A stretch of DNA of 64,000 nt. It comes from Goodfellowiella coeruleoviolacea. GTDB taxonomy: Bacteria; Actinomycetota; Actinomycetes; Mycobacteriales; Pseudonocardiaceae. The position numbers were made by a program, and so were the translations under genes. How positions within the stretch are numbered: the stretch's first letter is position 1; every line of letters begins with the position of its first letter. Shown one piece after another: positions 52,045 through 61,932 of the stretch. The DNA lies in assembly GCF_024171785.1 (NCBI RefSeq), contig NZ_JAMTCK010000009.1, forward strand, positions 62,001 to 126,000, in the 5' to 3' direction. Below the pieces are notes generated by a model that was given only the letters and a program-made list of their open reading frames with translations, had not been told where the DNA came from and made no database searches.

Positions 52045-55000
52045 TCCCGCGACAGTTCTCAAGGACGTGATCGTCGACCTCGTCGGGGCAGGTCTCAGGC
52101 GTCACCAGGCCGAACGCCTCTGCACCATCGAAGCGGGTCTGTACCTCGCCGAGCTCGTCGACCGGTCGGCACCTGTCAGCGACGCCTGGACGCTCTTCAG
52201 CGGCTACCCGTTCGCCGAGGAACGCGGGCTGCTGGACGACCAGAAGGTCGCTATGCGGCGCGCCGCCCGGTACACCCTGTGGAACTTCGGCGGTCCACAG
52301 GCGTGGCGGGACGCCCTGGAGCAGTACGAGTTGTTTCCCGACGACCTCACCGGGTACGGCTGGCGGAGCATCGAGTCGCCTGTCGAACGGCGGCCGGTGG
52401 CGGTCTCGTCCCACCGTTGGGCGGTGTACCAGTTCCTGTTCGACCAGGCCCCTCCGTTCAAGCGGCGGGGCACAGACATCGCCGTGGACGACACGTTCCA
52501 CTTCTTCGCTGGGCGTGACCAGATGACCGTCCGGATTCCCCTGGTCCAGTCGGCCGCCTTCCCGCGGCACGACTTGACCCAGTGGCCATCCGGCGCGGGC
52601 AAGCCAATAGTGGTGTCCCGCAAAGCGCTCCTGAAAGCCGCGGAGCGAATGGACGACATCGTTCCGCGGAAATGGAAGCAGAGACTTGAGAAAGCCCGGT
52701 TTCTGATGCCCGGAGACGGCGACACACCTGTCAGGTCCTTCACCATCGACCGGATCTTCCACATGCTGGGCATCGTCGGCGTGGGAAAGAGCACCCTGCG
52801 CGACACCCTGACCTACTACCTGGTCACCGAGAAGCAGATGCGAGTCACCATCGTGGTCGGTGACGTCGCGGAAGTGCTCTCCCTGGTCGAGATGTTCACC
52901 CAGCTCGGCTGCGCCGCCGCACCCGTGCTGGGTGCGACCAGCCGCGAACAGCACACCCAGCGACTGCACCGCAGGATCGCGGGCAAGGGTGAGCGAAACG
53001 CGCTCGCACACGATGACCCGGCATTCGCCTACCTCAGCACGTCCTGTGCGCTCAACGCGCTGCTCGGCGAGGACGACCGGCTCGTCTCCTACAACGACGC
53101 CCCGTGCGACTTCCTCCGCCGGCAGCGGAAGCGGAAGCCGAGAAACCCCGACCAACAGCTTCCGGACTACACCCAGGTGCGCCACTCGTGCCCGTTCTGG
53201 GGTGAGTGCCCTCGGCATCGGTCCGCCCGCGCCCTCGTCGATGCCGACATCTGGGTGGCGACGCCCGCAGGTCTGATCGATGGTGCCGTGCCGAGGTCAC
53301 AGAACGCCGAACGGATCCGCTACCTGGAACTGGCCGTCCGGCGCAGCCACCTGGTCATCGTCGACGAGGCGGATCGGGTGCAGATGCAGCTCGACCACAT
53401 GTTCGCCCCGGCGGTCACGCTGGCGGGGGAAGCCAGCGTCTCGTGGCTCGACGAACTCGGGACCCACAAGATCCAGGAGCTGGCGGCGGGCCAACGCGTT
53501 CAGTTGTCGAACCGGGACGTCGAGAACTGGACCTCGGCGCTGAACACGGCCTCGATGGTTACCGACCGGATCTACGCCCTGCTGGTGAGCAACTGGGAGC
53601 TGCGCGAGTGGGTGGCGTGGAGCTACTTCAACGCCTGGCAGCTCGGTAGCAGGTTCGTGACTTTCCTGTTCACGGACAGGGATGACGTGCTGGAGAGGCA
53701 GACGGGGAAGGGCAAACGCAAGAAGGAGCCGAGACCCGAGCCTGACGAGGAGACCGTCCAGCAGGTGCAGGCGGCGAAAACCCGACTCCACAAGGTCTTC
53801 GACGAATTCCGGGAAGATCCGCACGGCCAGCGTGCCGACATGTGCGATGAGGCCAAGGCCCTGGTCGAGCTGGCGAACGGCCTGATCCACACAAAGCGAT
53901 CGAAGTGGACGAGGAGCCGCGTCCAGGAGGTGCTCTCCACTCTGCTCGGTGACAGTGCGCAGCTGTGCTGGCCCGAGGACGAGCATGAGTGGGCACAGGT
54001 AGCCGACAAGCTCGAACTCACGGTCTTCCTCTGCGCCCTCGAACCCGCGTTGGCGCTGTTGACCGGGATGTGGCCGTTGGTCCAAGCGGCGCTCAACCTG
54101 AAGTTCAACGACCTGCACCGCAGGCCGCTCGACTACGGCCCCATGGTGCCGGAAGCGCCTATGGGGAACATCCTGGGTTTCGAGTTCAGCACCCACGGGC
54201 GCGACACCGGCGGGGTGCGCAGCGGTGAGCTGCGGTTGTTCCGGTGCAGCGGAGTCGGTCGGGACCTACTGAACCGAATCCCGGACATCCCACATCCCGA
54301 CGGTCACCCGGGCAGCCGGGTACTGCTCATGTCGGGCAGCAGTTGGGCGGGGAAATCCACGCGTTACCACATCCTCGAGCCGGTGGACCTCGTTCTGGAA
54401 CCGTCGCCTGAAACGATGGAACGGATCACCAACGACAGCGTGTTCCGGCTGGAGTTCGCCAGGTACGCGGGGGTTCCGCTGACCCTCTCCGGCGCTGACC
54501 CCGACGACCGGCCCGACATCCTGCGGAAGATGGTCGCGTTTTTCGCCGAGCGCGACGACGAGGACTACAGCCGGTTCAAGTACGAACTCGCCTCCCTACC
54601 GATGAACCGGCGCCACCTGCTGGTGCTGACCGGCAGTTACGACGAGGCGAAGATCGTGGCCGACGCCATCGCCCAGGCGATGCAGCGCGACCGGGTGGTC
54701 CGGCTGGTGCCGGACGACGAGCCGGACCGGGAGGACGAGGACGAGAACGCCGCCCCCGCCCTGAGACGCGGAGACGTCAGCAGGCTGTCGCAACTCCCCG
54801 CCACGATCCTGGTCGCTCCACTGCTGGCAGTGGAGCGGGGACACAACATCCTCGACGGCAACGAGGAGGAAGCCGCCATCGGCACGGTGTACTTCCTCGC
54901 GCGGCCGAACCCGCGTCCCGACGACCTGGGACTCGCCATCCACGCGATCAACGACTGGGTCACCAGGAGCATGGCGGACGGGTCGTTCCGTGGACGCGTG

Positions 55001-55465
55001 CGTGCCGCCGAGTCGCTCGGCGCCGCCGGCCTAGAACTGCGCCACCTCGCCCGCAAGGAGTGGTACCGGGTGATGGGCCGGAGCCTGGCGTGGAGCAGGC
55101 TCGGTGACGACCGGGGCAGCGTCACCTGGGACCTCCTGGTGTTGATGTGGCAGGTGATCGGTCGACTCGTGCGCGGCGGTGTCGAAGCCCGAGTGGTGTT
55201 GGTGGACGCGGCTTTCGCACCCGGGACGGCAAAGGCGTTGCAGCAGCAGCGAATCCCGGGACAGAAGGTGCTCATCACAGATCACGACGACGCGCAGACC
55301 AGTCTGCTGCTCAGCATCCACGAAGTGCTCGGCGAGTACCTGAATCCCGGGCAGACAGGAGAACACAGCCCGCGCGAACGCGCGATCGTCAAGTCGCTCT
55401 ACGCACCGCTCTGGCACGCGATCGACCGATGCATCCGCACACCGACCAACGGGGAGTCCCAGTGA
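52037..55465 (+). CDS. DinG/XPD-type helicase of a pPIWI-RE island
   Basis: The protein has 1142 residues. Walker A is GIVGVGKST (245-253) and the DEAD box is IVDEADRV (D443, E444). Cysteines lying between them (TSCALNALL, APCDFLRR, HSCPFWGECPRH) could bind the iron-sulphur cluster typical of XPD/DinG helicases. The C-terminal helicase lobe has RVLLMSGSSWAGKSTRYHIL and LLVLTGSYDEAKIVADAIAQ. The N-terminal 230 residues are a domain special to this group. GTG at 52037 overlaps the previous gene by 8 nt. It is expected to unwind DNA or RNA-DNA duplexes for the pPIWI-RE protein. Confidence 0.88.
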   Translation: MRDPATVLKDVIVDLVGAGLRRHQAERLCTIEAGLYLAELVDRSAPVSDAWTLFSGYPFAEERGLLDDQKVAMRRAARYTLWNFGGPQAWRDALEQYELFPDDLTGYGWRSIESPVERRPVAVSSHRWAVYQFLFDQAPPFKRRGTDIAVDDTFHFFAGRDQMTVRIPLVQSAAFPRHDLTQWPSGAGKPIVVSRKALLKAAERMDDIVPRKWKQRLEKARFLMPGDGDTPVRSFTIDRIFHMLGIVGVGKSTLRDTLTYYLVTEKQMRVTIVVGDVAEVLSLVEMFTQLGCAAAPVLGATSREQHTQRLHRRIAGKGERNALAHDDPAFAYLSTSCALNALLGEDDRLVSYNDAPCDFLRRQRKRKPRNPDQQLPDYTQVRHSCPFWGECPRHRSARALVDADIWVATPAGLIDGAVPRSQNAERIRYLELAVRRSHLVIVDEADRVQMQLDHMFAPAVTLAGEASVSWLDELGTHKIQELAAGQRVQLSNRDVENWTSALNTASMVTDRIYALLVSNWELREWVAWSYFNAWQLGSRFVTFLFTDRDDVLERQTGKGKRKKEPRPEPDEETVQQVQAAKTRLHKVFDEFREDPHGQRADMCDEAKALVELANGLIHTKRSKWTRSRVQEVLSTLLGDSAQLCWPEDEHEWAQVADKLELTVFLCALEPALALLTGMWPLVQAALNLKFNDLHRRPLDYGPMVPEAPMGNILGFEFSTHGRDTGGVRSGELRLFRCSGVGRDLLNRIPDIPHPDGHPGSRVLLMSGSSWAGKSTRYHILEPVDLVLEPSPETMERITNDSVFRLEFARYAGVPLTLSGADPDDRPDILRKMVAFFAERDDEDYSRFKYELASLPMNRRHLLVLTGSYDEAKIVADAIAQAMQRDRVVRLVPDDEPDREDEDENAAPALRRGDVSRLSQLPATILVAPLLAVERGHNILDGNEEEAAIGTVYFLARPNPRPDDLGLAIHAINDWVTRSMADGSFRGRVRAAESLGAAGLELRHLARKEWYRVMGRSLAWSRLGDDRGSVTWDLLVLMWQVIGRLVRGGVEARVVLVDAAFAPGTAKALQQQRIPGQKVLITDHDDAQTSLLLSIHEVLGEYLNPGQTGEHSPRERAIVKSLYAPLWHAIDRCIRTPTNGESQ

Positions 55466-58152
55466 AGTACGACAAGATCACACTCGCCGCGTACCAGCCT
55501 TCCGGTGAGCAGTGGCTGAACACCTTCCGCACCATCAGGTTCGGCGACGACTGGCGCGACGAGGCGCTTGCCCTGCACCGGCTGGGCCGGGAACGGGTGA
55601 ACGACCCCACCACCCTGCCGATCGACCAACTCAACAAGTTGTTCCGCACCGTCGCCCCCGGAGTGGTGGCCACGGCCCGCGGCGCCGCGACCGACTCGTC
55701 GACGCCCTGGCTCTACGCCGAGCACGATGTGCCTGTCGACCTCGTCGCGGCGGTGGTCAACACCTGGGCGTTCACGCTGGGGCCGCACCGACCAAACCTC
55801 GACCCGAGCCGCAGGCTGGAGATCGAGGAGTCGATCCTGAAGGTGGCCACGGCACTGAGCACCTCGATTCCGAACTGGGAGGACGAGGTCGTGGACCTGA
55901 CCGCATCCGGACTTTCCCGGGGAGGCACGGCGGTGCCGGACCGACGGCTGTACCAACTGCTTCCGGAGGTCCTGGCGGCGCACCTGGCGTCCCGACCGTC
56001 TGTGCTGAAAGGCAGGGGAAGCCACTTCCGGGTGGTCACCAGGGGCCAGGGGACGGAACTGGTGTCCTGGCCCCCCGAGTCGAGCAGGCGGAAGCGCCGT
56101 GATTGGTTCTACTCCCTCGTCATTGGCATCACCGTGCAGACTGTGCCGTTCTCGCCCATGTTCCGGGTACACGTGACCACCGGCATCCGCCGATGGATAA
56201 CCGACCCGGTCTTCATTCCCGGCGGTAGGGGCGTCCAGGCCCTCCTCGCGATCGACCCCCCGTGGTTGAACGGGCAGCGGCACACTCCGAGGATGTCCGG
56301 CAACTTCCTCATCAGGGACGGCGCGAACGGCGCTGCCCGGTGGCGGAGGGGGAGCCTGGCCGTTCTGCTACCCCAGTTGGACATCATGCGTCAGTACCCG
56401 TCCGCCGCGAAGGTCGTCGCGAACCCAGGCGTCTGGTTGGCCGGGGTTGGCGGAGTCCAGGCCGGTGTGGTGTACCGGAACGGCCTGGTAGACCACGAAA
56501 TCGAGACCGGGGTCGGACCCGACGAGCGGGCCGAACTCGATCGGTGGGTCGAGGACAACCTGCGCCCGTGGTTCCGGCGCACTCCGGACATGGTCCGCAC
56601 CGGGCATGCCGCCAAGCCGGCCCTACGTGTCGAGAAGCGGCTGTCCAGCGAGGAGAGCAGGGCGGCCCTGGACCGGCGGATGGCACCCGAACGGCGGGCC
56701 GCCCTCGCACGGGCGCTTGACGGCGCGCCTCTCAAGGTCGACATCCACTGGCAGACGGAGCGGACCCGCGACGAACTGGTGGCCGCGTTGTGCGCGCTGC
56801 TGGACCTCCCGAACCCGGACTTCGGCGCACAGGGCGATGCGACATGGATGTGGACCGGGGACGGTATCACCATCGAGGTGATGTGCCGTGAGTTCGATGT
56901 CACCGCGGCCTCCGCGTTGGCCGGAGCGAAGAAGGGCACTGACCGGAGGAAACACCTCACCGCCGAGATCAAGCACCGCCGCGCCCTCGTACGTGGGTTG
57001 TTCGAGCGGGATCTCGACCCCGCCCGAGAGGCCGGCGTGGTTTTCGTCGAGCTGCACGGCGAGGACAGCTTCGTCGCGACCGGCACTGACCCGAAGACCG
57101 CTATCCGGTTGGGATGCGCCAGCGCGGGCCGGTTGAGCCAGTTCATCGAGAGGCTGGACGACGGCGAGGGGCTGGCTCATCGGGCGAGGATGGCCTGCCT
57201 CGACGGCCTGCGCCAGCTGGGGGCGGTGACCACGGCTCCACCACGTCTGAGCGGCCTGCCCGAGGGCACCCGAATGGTGGGGATGTGGACCGCGCGACGA
57301 CGCGCACGCGATGTGACCCGTTACGCGCACCGCGAGCTGGTCGTGGTCCGCGTCGAGCCCCGGGACGGGCACTACCAGGTCGAAGGCTGGCACGACGGGC
57401 AGAAACGCTGGCTGCCGTACCGCCAGTACCTGTTGTCCATGCCGGAGGTCGCCGCTGTCCGCCCGAGTGTTGAACGCAGGTCCACGAATGTGCTGAAGGA
57501 CGGGCAGGCGTCCACGCAGCGCCGCATTCGCTCTGTCTTGTACCAGCTGCGGGACCGGCCCACGGCGCTGATGGTCAACTCGGAGAACATGCGCTTGTGG
57601 TGGCCGGGGATCCGCAACTCCGAGCTGGAACGGGACATGGTCGCCTTCGGTGCCGAGCCGCCGCAGCGGTTGGCAGTCCTGGGGTCGGACCTGCGCCTGA
57701 TCCTCATCCGCACCGGTGGCAGCCGGACCGAGGTCCCTCAGTGGTACGCGATGACGCCGGACCACGATGCGGCGGGCTTTTCCGCAGAGATATGGCGATC
57801 TGGGCAATCGGTGATAGACGAGCGGGTGTTCGCCAGCACAGCGGAGGTACCCCACACGGTCAAGGGGATGAACCGCAGGACGAGAAAGTTGCTGCCGAAC
57901 GGCACCAACGCGACCACACCGGCCAAGCGGATGTGGAATCCCCGCTACGTCGAGATCACCGTCGCGGGCTGTCTCTCCTCGACCGCCTTGGCGGCGGCGG
58001 GCCGCACTGGTGAACCGGACGACCCGGCGACCTGGGCGGCCCTCGCCCACCAGCAACGCTACGTCGACGACTACGTTCCGCTGGCACAACCCGCTGTCCT
58101 GCACTGGGCCAAGCTTGTCGAGGAGTACGTCCTGCCGACCGAACCGTTTTGA
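55462..58152 (+). CDS. pPIWI-RE protein (Argonaute-like)
   Basis: The protein has 896 residues. It has the layout of the pPIWI-RE family: a beta-rich N-terminal domain, a MID-like region around residues 430-560 (LKVDIHWQTERTRDELVAAL), then a PIWI/RNase H-like domain with VVFVELHGEDSF, LGCASAGRLSQF, the Arg-rich YHGQKR-equivalent WHDGQKRWLPYRQYL, and near the end TPDHDAAGFSAEIWRSGQS and RMWNPRYVEITVAGC. The family was defined by a conserved Arg and Glu and lacks most catalytic Argonaute residues. GTG at 55462 has GGGGAG upstream and overlaps the helicase stop. Together with the helicase and nuclease it should act in nucleic-acid-guided defence. Confidence 0.85.
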   Translation: MKYDKITLAAYQPSGEQWLNTFRTIRFGDDWRDEALALHRLGRERVNDPTTLPIDQLNKLFRTVAPGVVATARGAATDSSTPWLYAEHDVPVDLVAAVVNTWAFTLGPHRPNLDPSRRLEIEESILKVATALSTSIPNWEDEVVDLTASGLSRGGTAVPDRRLYQLLPEVLAAHLASRPSVLKGRGSHFRVVTRGQGTELVSWPPESSRRKRRDWFYSLVIGITVQTVPFSPMFRVHVTTGIRRWITDPVFIPGGRGVQALLAIDPPWLNGQRHTPRMSGNFLIRDGANGAARWRRGSLAVLLPQLDIMRQYPSAAKVVANPGVWLAGVGGVQAGVVYRNGLVDHEIETGVGPDERAELDRWVEDNLRPWFRRTPDMVRTGHAAKPALRVEKRLSSEESRAALDRRMAPERRAALARALDGAPLKVDIHWQTERTRDELVAALCALLDLPNPDFGAQGDATWMWTGDGITIEVMCREFDVTAASALAGAKKGTDRRKHLTAEIKHRRALVRGLFERDLDPAREAGVVFVELHGEDSFVATGTDPKTAIRLGCASAGRLSQFIERLDDGEGLAHRARMACLDGLRQLGAVTTAPPRLSGLPEGTRMVGMWTARRRARDVTRYAHRELVVVRVEPRDGHYQVEGWHDGQKRWLPYRQYLLSMPEVAAVRPSVERRSTNVLKDGQASTQRRIRSVLYQLRDRPTALMVNSENMRLWWPGIRNSELERDMVAFGAEPPQRLAVLGSDLRLILIRTGGSRTEVPQWYAMTPDHDAAGFSAEIWRSGQSVIDERVFASTAEVPHTVKGMNRRTRKLLPNGTNATTPAKRMWNPRYVEITVAGCLSSTALAAAGRTGEPDDPATWAALAHQQRYVDDYVPLAQPAVLHWAKLVEEYVLPTEPF

Positions 58153-58370
58153 TCAGCTGCCGCGTTGCTGAGTGACCGCACCCACACGAGTGCGAAGGCT
58201 TCTTGAGGATCGAACCGGGATTGCACCGTGCGGCAGCGCTGGACGAGACGTGGCGGTCTTCGATGAGCAGCGGGGGCGTTACCGTGGAGCAGGGATGGGT
58301 CTTTCCGGTTGGCAGGCGAGGTTACTTGGCAAGTCTCGTCCTGCCACAGAAAGACCCGTCCCCCTCTTCA

Positions 58371-58401
58371 GATCATGACCGACGTCAACAACGTCATGAT
58401 C
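58371..58401. terminator. Inverted repeat after the pPIWI-RE operon
   Basis: GATCATGAC (58371-58379) and GTCATGATC (58393-58401) form a perfect 9-bp stem with a 13-nt loop, between the convergent pPIWI-RE and TIR genes. It is a terminator or other structure. The flanking bases from 58153 to 58452 carry no gene. Confidence 0.45.
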
Positions 58402-58452
58402 CGCAAACCCTGACTGTGGGAGCTGCTGGTTACTCGTCGTGGATGAGGTGCT

Positions 58453-61400
58453 TCAGCGCCTCTCAAACGCGGCCGCGCACAACCTCCGTACGCTGCGGCA
58501 TGCATCCCGAGACAATATTTCGCGCACCGCGCGGTGTTCCGGTCGCTCGTCAAGTGCGGCCGCGAGACTGGCGCGGACGAGTCGGTGCGGGTTGTTAGCC
58601 AGGTTCAGTCCAAGATCCTGGTTTTCGGGCCGACGTGCCCACAAAACGGCGGCGAGCGCATGAACATGCTGATCGGGATGGCCGAGCGGAAGGTCGTGCA
58701 CGTTCTCGGTCGCTCGTTCGAGGCTCCGCACAAGAACCGGTACCCGGACATCCACCCAGCCGGTGAGGAGTCGGACGGCGTGATCGCGTACGAACCGGCG
58801 TTCTTCGTCTGTCGACGCCAGCCACGAGCACGCGAAGACCGCCATGTCGGCGAGGGTGTCAGGGCCGAGGTCAAACCTGAGCATGCTCAAGGGGTGCCGC
58901 ATGCCGGTCAGGGGCCAACCACTGGTGTTCGCATCCCGCTCACCACGTACGAACGGTCGCAACGCTTCGAAGAGCGCGCGTTGCTGCTCGGCAGCCAACC
59001 CGGGAGCCAGCATGGCCAACCCCTCCAGTGCTGTCCGCCGGTTTTCCGCGCAGTCACGAGAATCTTCAGCGTGACGAAGCAGGGACGCGGCGAACTCCGC
59101 TCGCACGTCGGGCTCCAAGAGATCGACGAGCAGTGGCCAGTCTCCGTAGCCCGCGTACAACCGCATCACCCCGGGTTGAGGTTCTGGACGAGCGATGATC
59201 CGCTTGGCGCGTTCTTGTGCGTGGGCTCGCACATCGTCGTTCGCATGTCCCGTCATCGCGAGCGCCAGATAGGCCGAATGGTTGTCCTTGGTGTTAGCAA
59301 ACTTGGCCCCGACCAGCTCCGCGTTCGCTCGGAGTAGGGGAGCTCCTTTCTGCCCCAGCGCCACGTCGGCGTAGTCCTCGGAATGCAGTAGGCCGTCAAG
59401 CAATTGGTCGAGCGCCCGCTCAGTGAGCGCGGCGTGGATCTCCGCAATATCCACCAGCAATGTCGCGCTTCTGCGGAGCGACCAGGAACCCGTGACGTCG
59501 AGCACCGCTTCGGCCTGTGCCTCCGTGAGACATTGTCCCAGCGCGGCAAGCAGGCCGACAGCCTGACGGACGAGGTCATCAAACGGTGTTGAGGGCTGAG
59601 GGTTTCGCATGATGTCGAGCGCGAAATCGATCCAACCAGGCACGTCATCGTCGGCCAGAAGATCAGCACACGCTGCGGCTGCTGCGAGGGCCGCGCTCTG
59701 CTGGGCCGCTGCGCTTCCCACCGACTGGGCGGACCAGATCACAGTCGCATGTGGCAGCGCCTTGGCCACCTCGACCGCCTTGGTCCGCGCACCGGCCCAC
59801 ACCAACTCGTGCATGCCGTCGACAGGCTCTGCGTTGGCCGCCAGGAGCGCCCCGAGCTGGACAGCGGCATCCAACTCGCCGGCCACCCCCGCGCGCACAT
59901 AGGCCTTCCACCTCCACTGCGACACCCGCCCCAACGCGGTGGGTCCCTTGCCCGTCAGCACGCTTCGCATCGCCAGCTCCTCGATCGCGTTACTGCCCGG
60001 CAGCCTGCTAGGTGACCCCAGCGGGCGCAGGTGTTGAGCCAGTGGATGTTGGTCGTCACCGTGGACGAACAAGCTGCCCAGCCTGCTTCGAACAACGCGA
60101 AGCGCGTAGAGCCAGTCCGCGGCCTCGTCGATCATGCCGACGACAAGCGCGTCAGCGATCGCCTCCTCGTACGCGTCTTTGGCGAGGAGGAGTTCGTTGG
60201 CCATCAGCAGTGAACGAGCACGCCTCGCAGTGATCCACGGAGCGTGCCAAGGAGCGAATTCCCGGCGGGCTCGTCGCTCTAGCTGCACCCACTGTCCGGT
60301 GATCTCAGCGAGACACATTCCGAGCCGAGCGACCAGTCGCTCTTCGGGCGAGTCCTGCCGCTCCCTGGTGTTTGCCAGCGCGGTCAGCACATCAAGCCGC
60401 TCGACCAGCACGTCTCCGCGACGAGCCGCAATCGCGTGTTCTGCCAGGAAGACAGCGGCATCAAGGCGATGTGGGTCACCGTCGACGAGTTCGTCGAATC
60501 GAGCGGCTGGATCATCGATCAACCAGGTATAGCCTCGGAAAATTTTCTCGCAGCTCAATGCGACTGCGAGCGCACGAGCGACACCCGGGTTCAGTCGACT
60601 ATCAGGCACAGGCAGATCCGACTGGAGAACATGTGTACCTTCCGTGGCCGCCTCCCAGAACAGCGCGAGTGCGACTTCGGCAGCACCATTCAGGTCTCCC
60701 ATCTTGGTCAGTGCATGTCCGAGAGCTCGTCGCATCTCCACGGCCGGTATGGCAAAGCCATTCTTCAGCAGAACGGCGACAATTTCGGCGTACAGCTCCG
60801 CGGACTCTGTCGAGTTGGTCGCCAGGAGAGCGCTCGCGCGTGATTCGACTGCATCCAGCCCGAGGTGGCGCAATGGTCCACGGGTCACTGCGGCGGCGAG
60901 CGCGTTCTGATCCACAGCAGTGTTGTCTGGGCTGAGCGTTGTAGGCGCGGAGCGCCCCGTGCGGGACAGATCACGCAGCAGGAGGGGGAACTCTCGCCTG
61001 GCTCGCGCTGCGTAGCGCATTGCCTCCTCACGGGATAGGCCCAGGGCCACAAACGCGTCGATTGCCTCCACCAACCCAACCGGTGGCAGGTGCAATCCGT
61101 CGTCGTGTGCCTCGCCGAGAAGCACGACGCGGTGTCCCGACGCAACGGTGGTGTCCAGCTCCTTCGAAGCGGCGATCAGGATCAGGTTCCGCTGGCTCTG
61201 CGCGTATCGATCCCAGGCTGGCTGGTCGGTTACCACACGGACGTCTGCGGCCAACGGGAGCAAAGCAGCCGCTGCGAAGGCGAGAGACTCCTCACGCGAG
61301 CCCCCACACACCTTCACCTCCGCTGGTCCCTGGGTAAGCGACGTTCGTAGTTCGATGGCGTGCTGTTCCCTGGCAGCGAACAGCACCTCAGTGGTGAACC

Positions 61401-61932
61401 GAGGATTCTCCCGTGTCCACTTCGCCCACCAGTCGTCCAGCCGCTCGCTACCGATCAACGCGATATGTGCGAATTCTGGCAGTTTCAACAGATCGCCGAT
61501 TAGGCGCTCGTTATCCTGTGGAACGCTGCGGTAGGAGACGCGGCGGTACTGACGGCGCGCGAGATCCACGATCTCCTCAGGCAATTCTTCACTTGTGGGC
61601 ATCTTCGCGCCGTCAACCAGGATGATGACGACCCTGCTGCAGGTGGAAAGGCCCTCGGCGATCTCACGACGCACCCAGTCGTCTGGCTCATCAAGCTTGC
61701 GGCCCCCGTGCTTGCCTTGCGTTTTCAGCCAGTGTGGCCCGATGACCACCAGCAATACCGGGCATTTGCGCACTTCGGCAAGAATGTCCACGTCGAATTC
61801 GTCTCCGAGCGGAATCGACTGGGGAGCGTAGAAGATCTCATGCTCTCCCATCGCATCCATGAGTACGGTGGCGATGGAACCAGCCGTGTATTCGACATCT
61901 CCGGTACGGTAGTTGACAAAAGCGGTTCTCAT
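58453..61932 (-). CDS. Large TIR-domain protein with helical repeats
   Basis: The protein has 1159 residues. The TIR domain (1-150) begins RTAFVNYRTGDVEYTAGSIA, has IFYAPQSIPLGDEFDVDILA as BB-loop region and DDWVRREIAEGL with the W-x-x-x-E Glu at 90, so NADase activity is possible. A second alpha/beta region follows (HRVVLLGEAHDDGLHL, around 270), and from about 350 to the end the protein consists of helical repeats, some TPR- and later HEAT-like (DVRAHAQERAKRII, LAAALDERPEHRAVREIL). No NTPase P-loop is visible. The repeats probably sense the trigger. ATG at 61932 overlaps the upstream sigma-like gene by 4 nt. Confidence 0.87.
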   Translation of the reverse strand: MRTAFVNYRTGDVEYTAGSIATVLMDAMGEHEIFYAPQSIPLGDEFDVDILAEVRKCPVLLVVIGPHWLKTQGKHGGRKLDEPDDWVRREIAEGLSTCSRVVIILVDGAKMPTSEELPEEIVDLARRQYRRVSYRSVPQDNERLIGDLLKLPEFAHIALIGSERLDDWWAKWTRENPRFTTEVLFAAREQHAIELRTSLTQGPAEVKVCGGSREESLAFAAAALLPLAADVRVVTDQPAWDRYAQSQRNLILIAASKELDTTVASGHRVVLLGEAHDDGLHLPPVGLVEAIDAFVALGLSREEAMRYAARARREFPLLLRDLSRTGRSAPTTLSPDNTAVDQNALAAAVTRGPLRHLGLDAVESRASALLATNSTESAELYAEIVAVLLKNGFAIPAVEMRRALGHALTKMGDLNGAAEVALALFWEAATEGTHVLQSDLPVPDSRLNPGVARALAVALSCEKIFRGYTWLIDDPAARFDELVDGDPHRLDAAVFLAEHAIAARRGDVLVERLDVLTALANTRERQDSPEERLVARLGMCLAEITGQWVQLERRARREFAPWHAPWITARRARSLLMANELLLAKDAYEEAIADALVVGMIDEAADWLYALRVVRSRLGSLFVHGDDQHPLAQHLRPLGSPSRLPGSNAIEELAMRSVLTGKGPTALGRVSQWRWKAYVRAGVAGELDAAVQLGALLAANAEPVDGMHELVWAGARTKAVEVAKALPHATVIWSAQSVGSAAAQQSAALAAAAACADLLADDDVPGWIDFALDIMRNPQPSTPFDDLVRQAVGLLAALGQCLTEAQAEAVLDVTGSWSLRRSATLLVDIAEIHAALTERALDQLLDGLLHSEDYADVALGQKGAPLLRANAELVGAKFANTKDNHSAYLALAMTGHANDDVRAHAQERAKRIIARPEPQPGVMRLYAGYGDWPLLVDLLEPDVRAEFAASLLRHAEDSRDCAENRRTALEGLAMLAPGLAAEQQRALFEALRPFVRGERDANTSGWPLTGMRHPLSMLRFDLGPDTLADMAVFACSWLASTDEERRFVRDHAVRLLTGWVDVRVPVLVRSLERATENVHDLPLGHPDQHVHALAAVLWARRPENQDLGLNLANNPHRLVRASLAAALDERPEHRAVREILSRDACRSVRRLCAAAFERR

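Noticed and set aside
50704-52062. 452-codon frame antisense to the island nuclease and zinc-ribbon genes
   Set aside because: Antisense shadow. The sense genes are coupled by overlaps.
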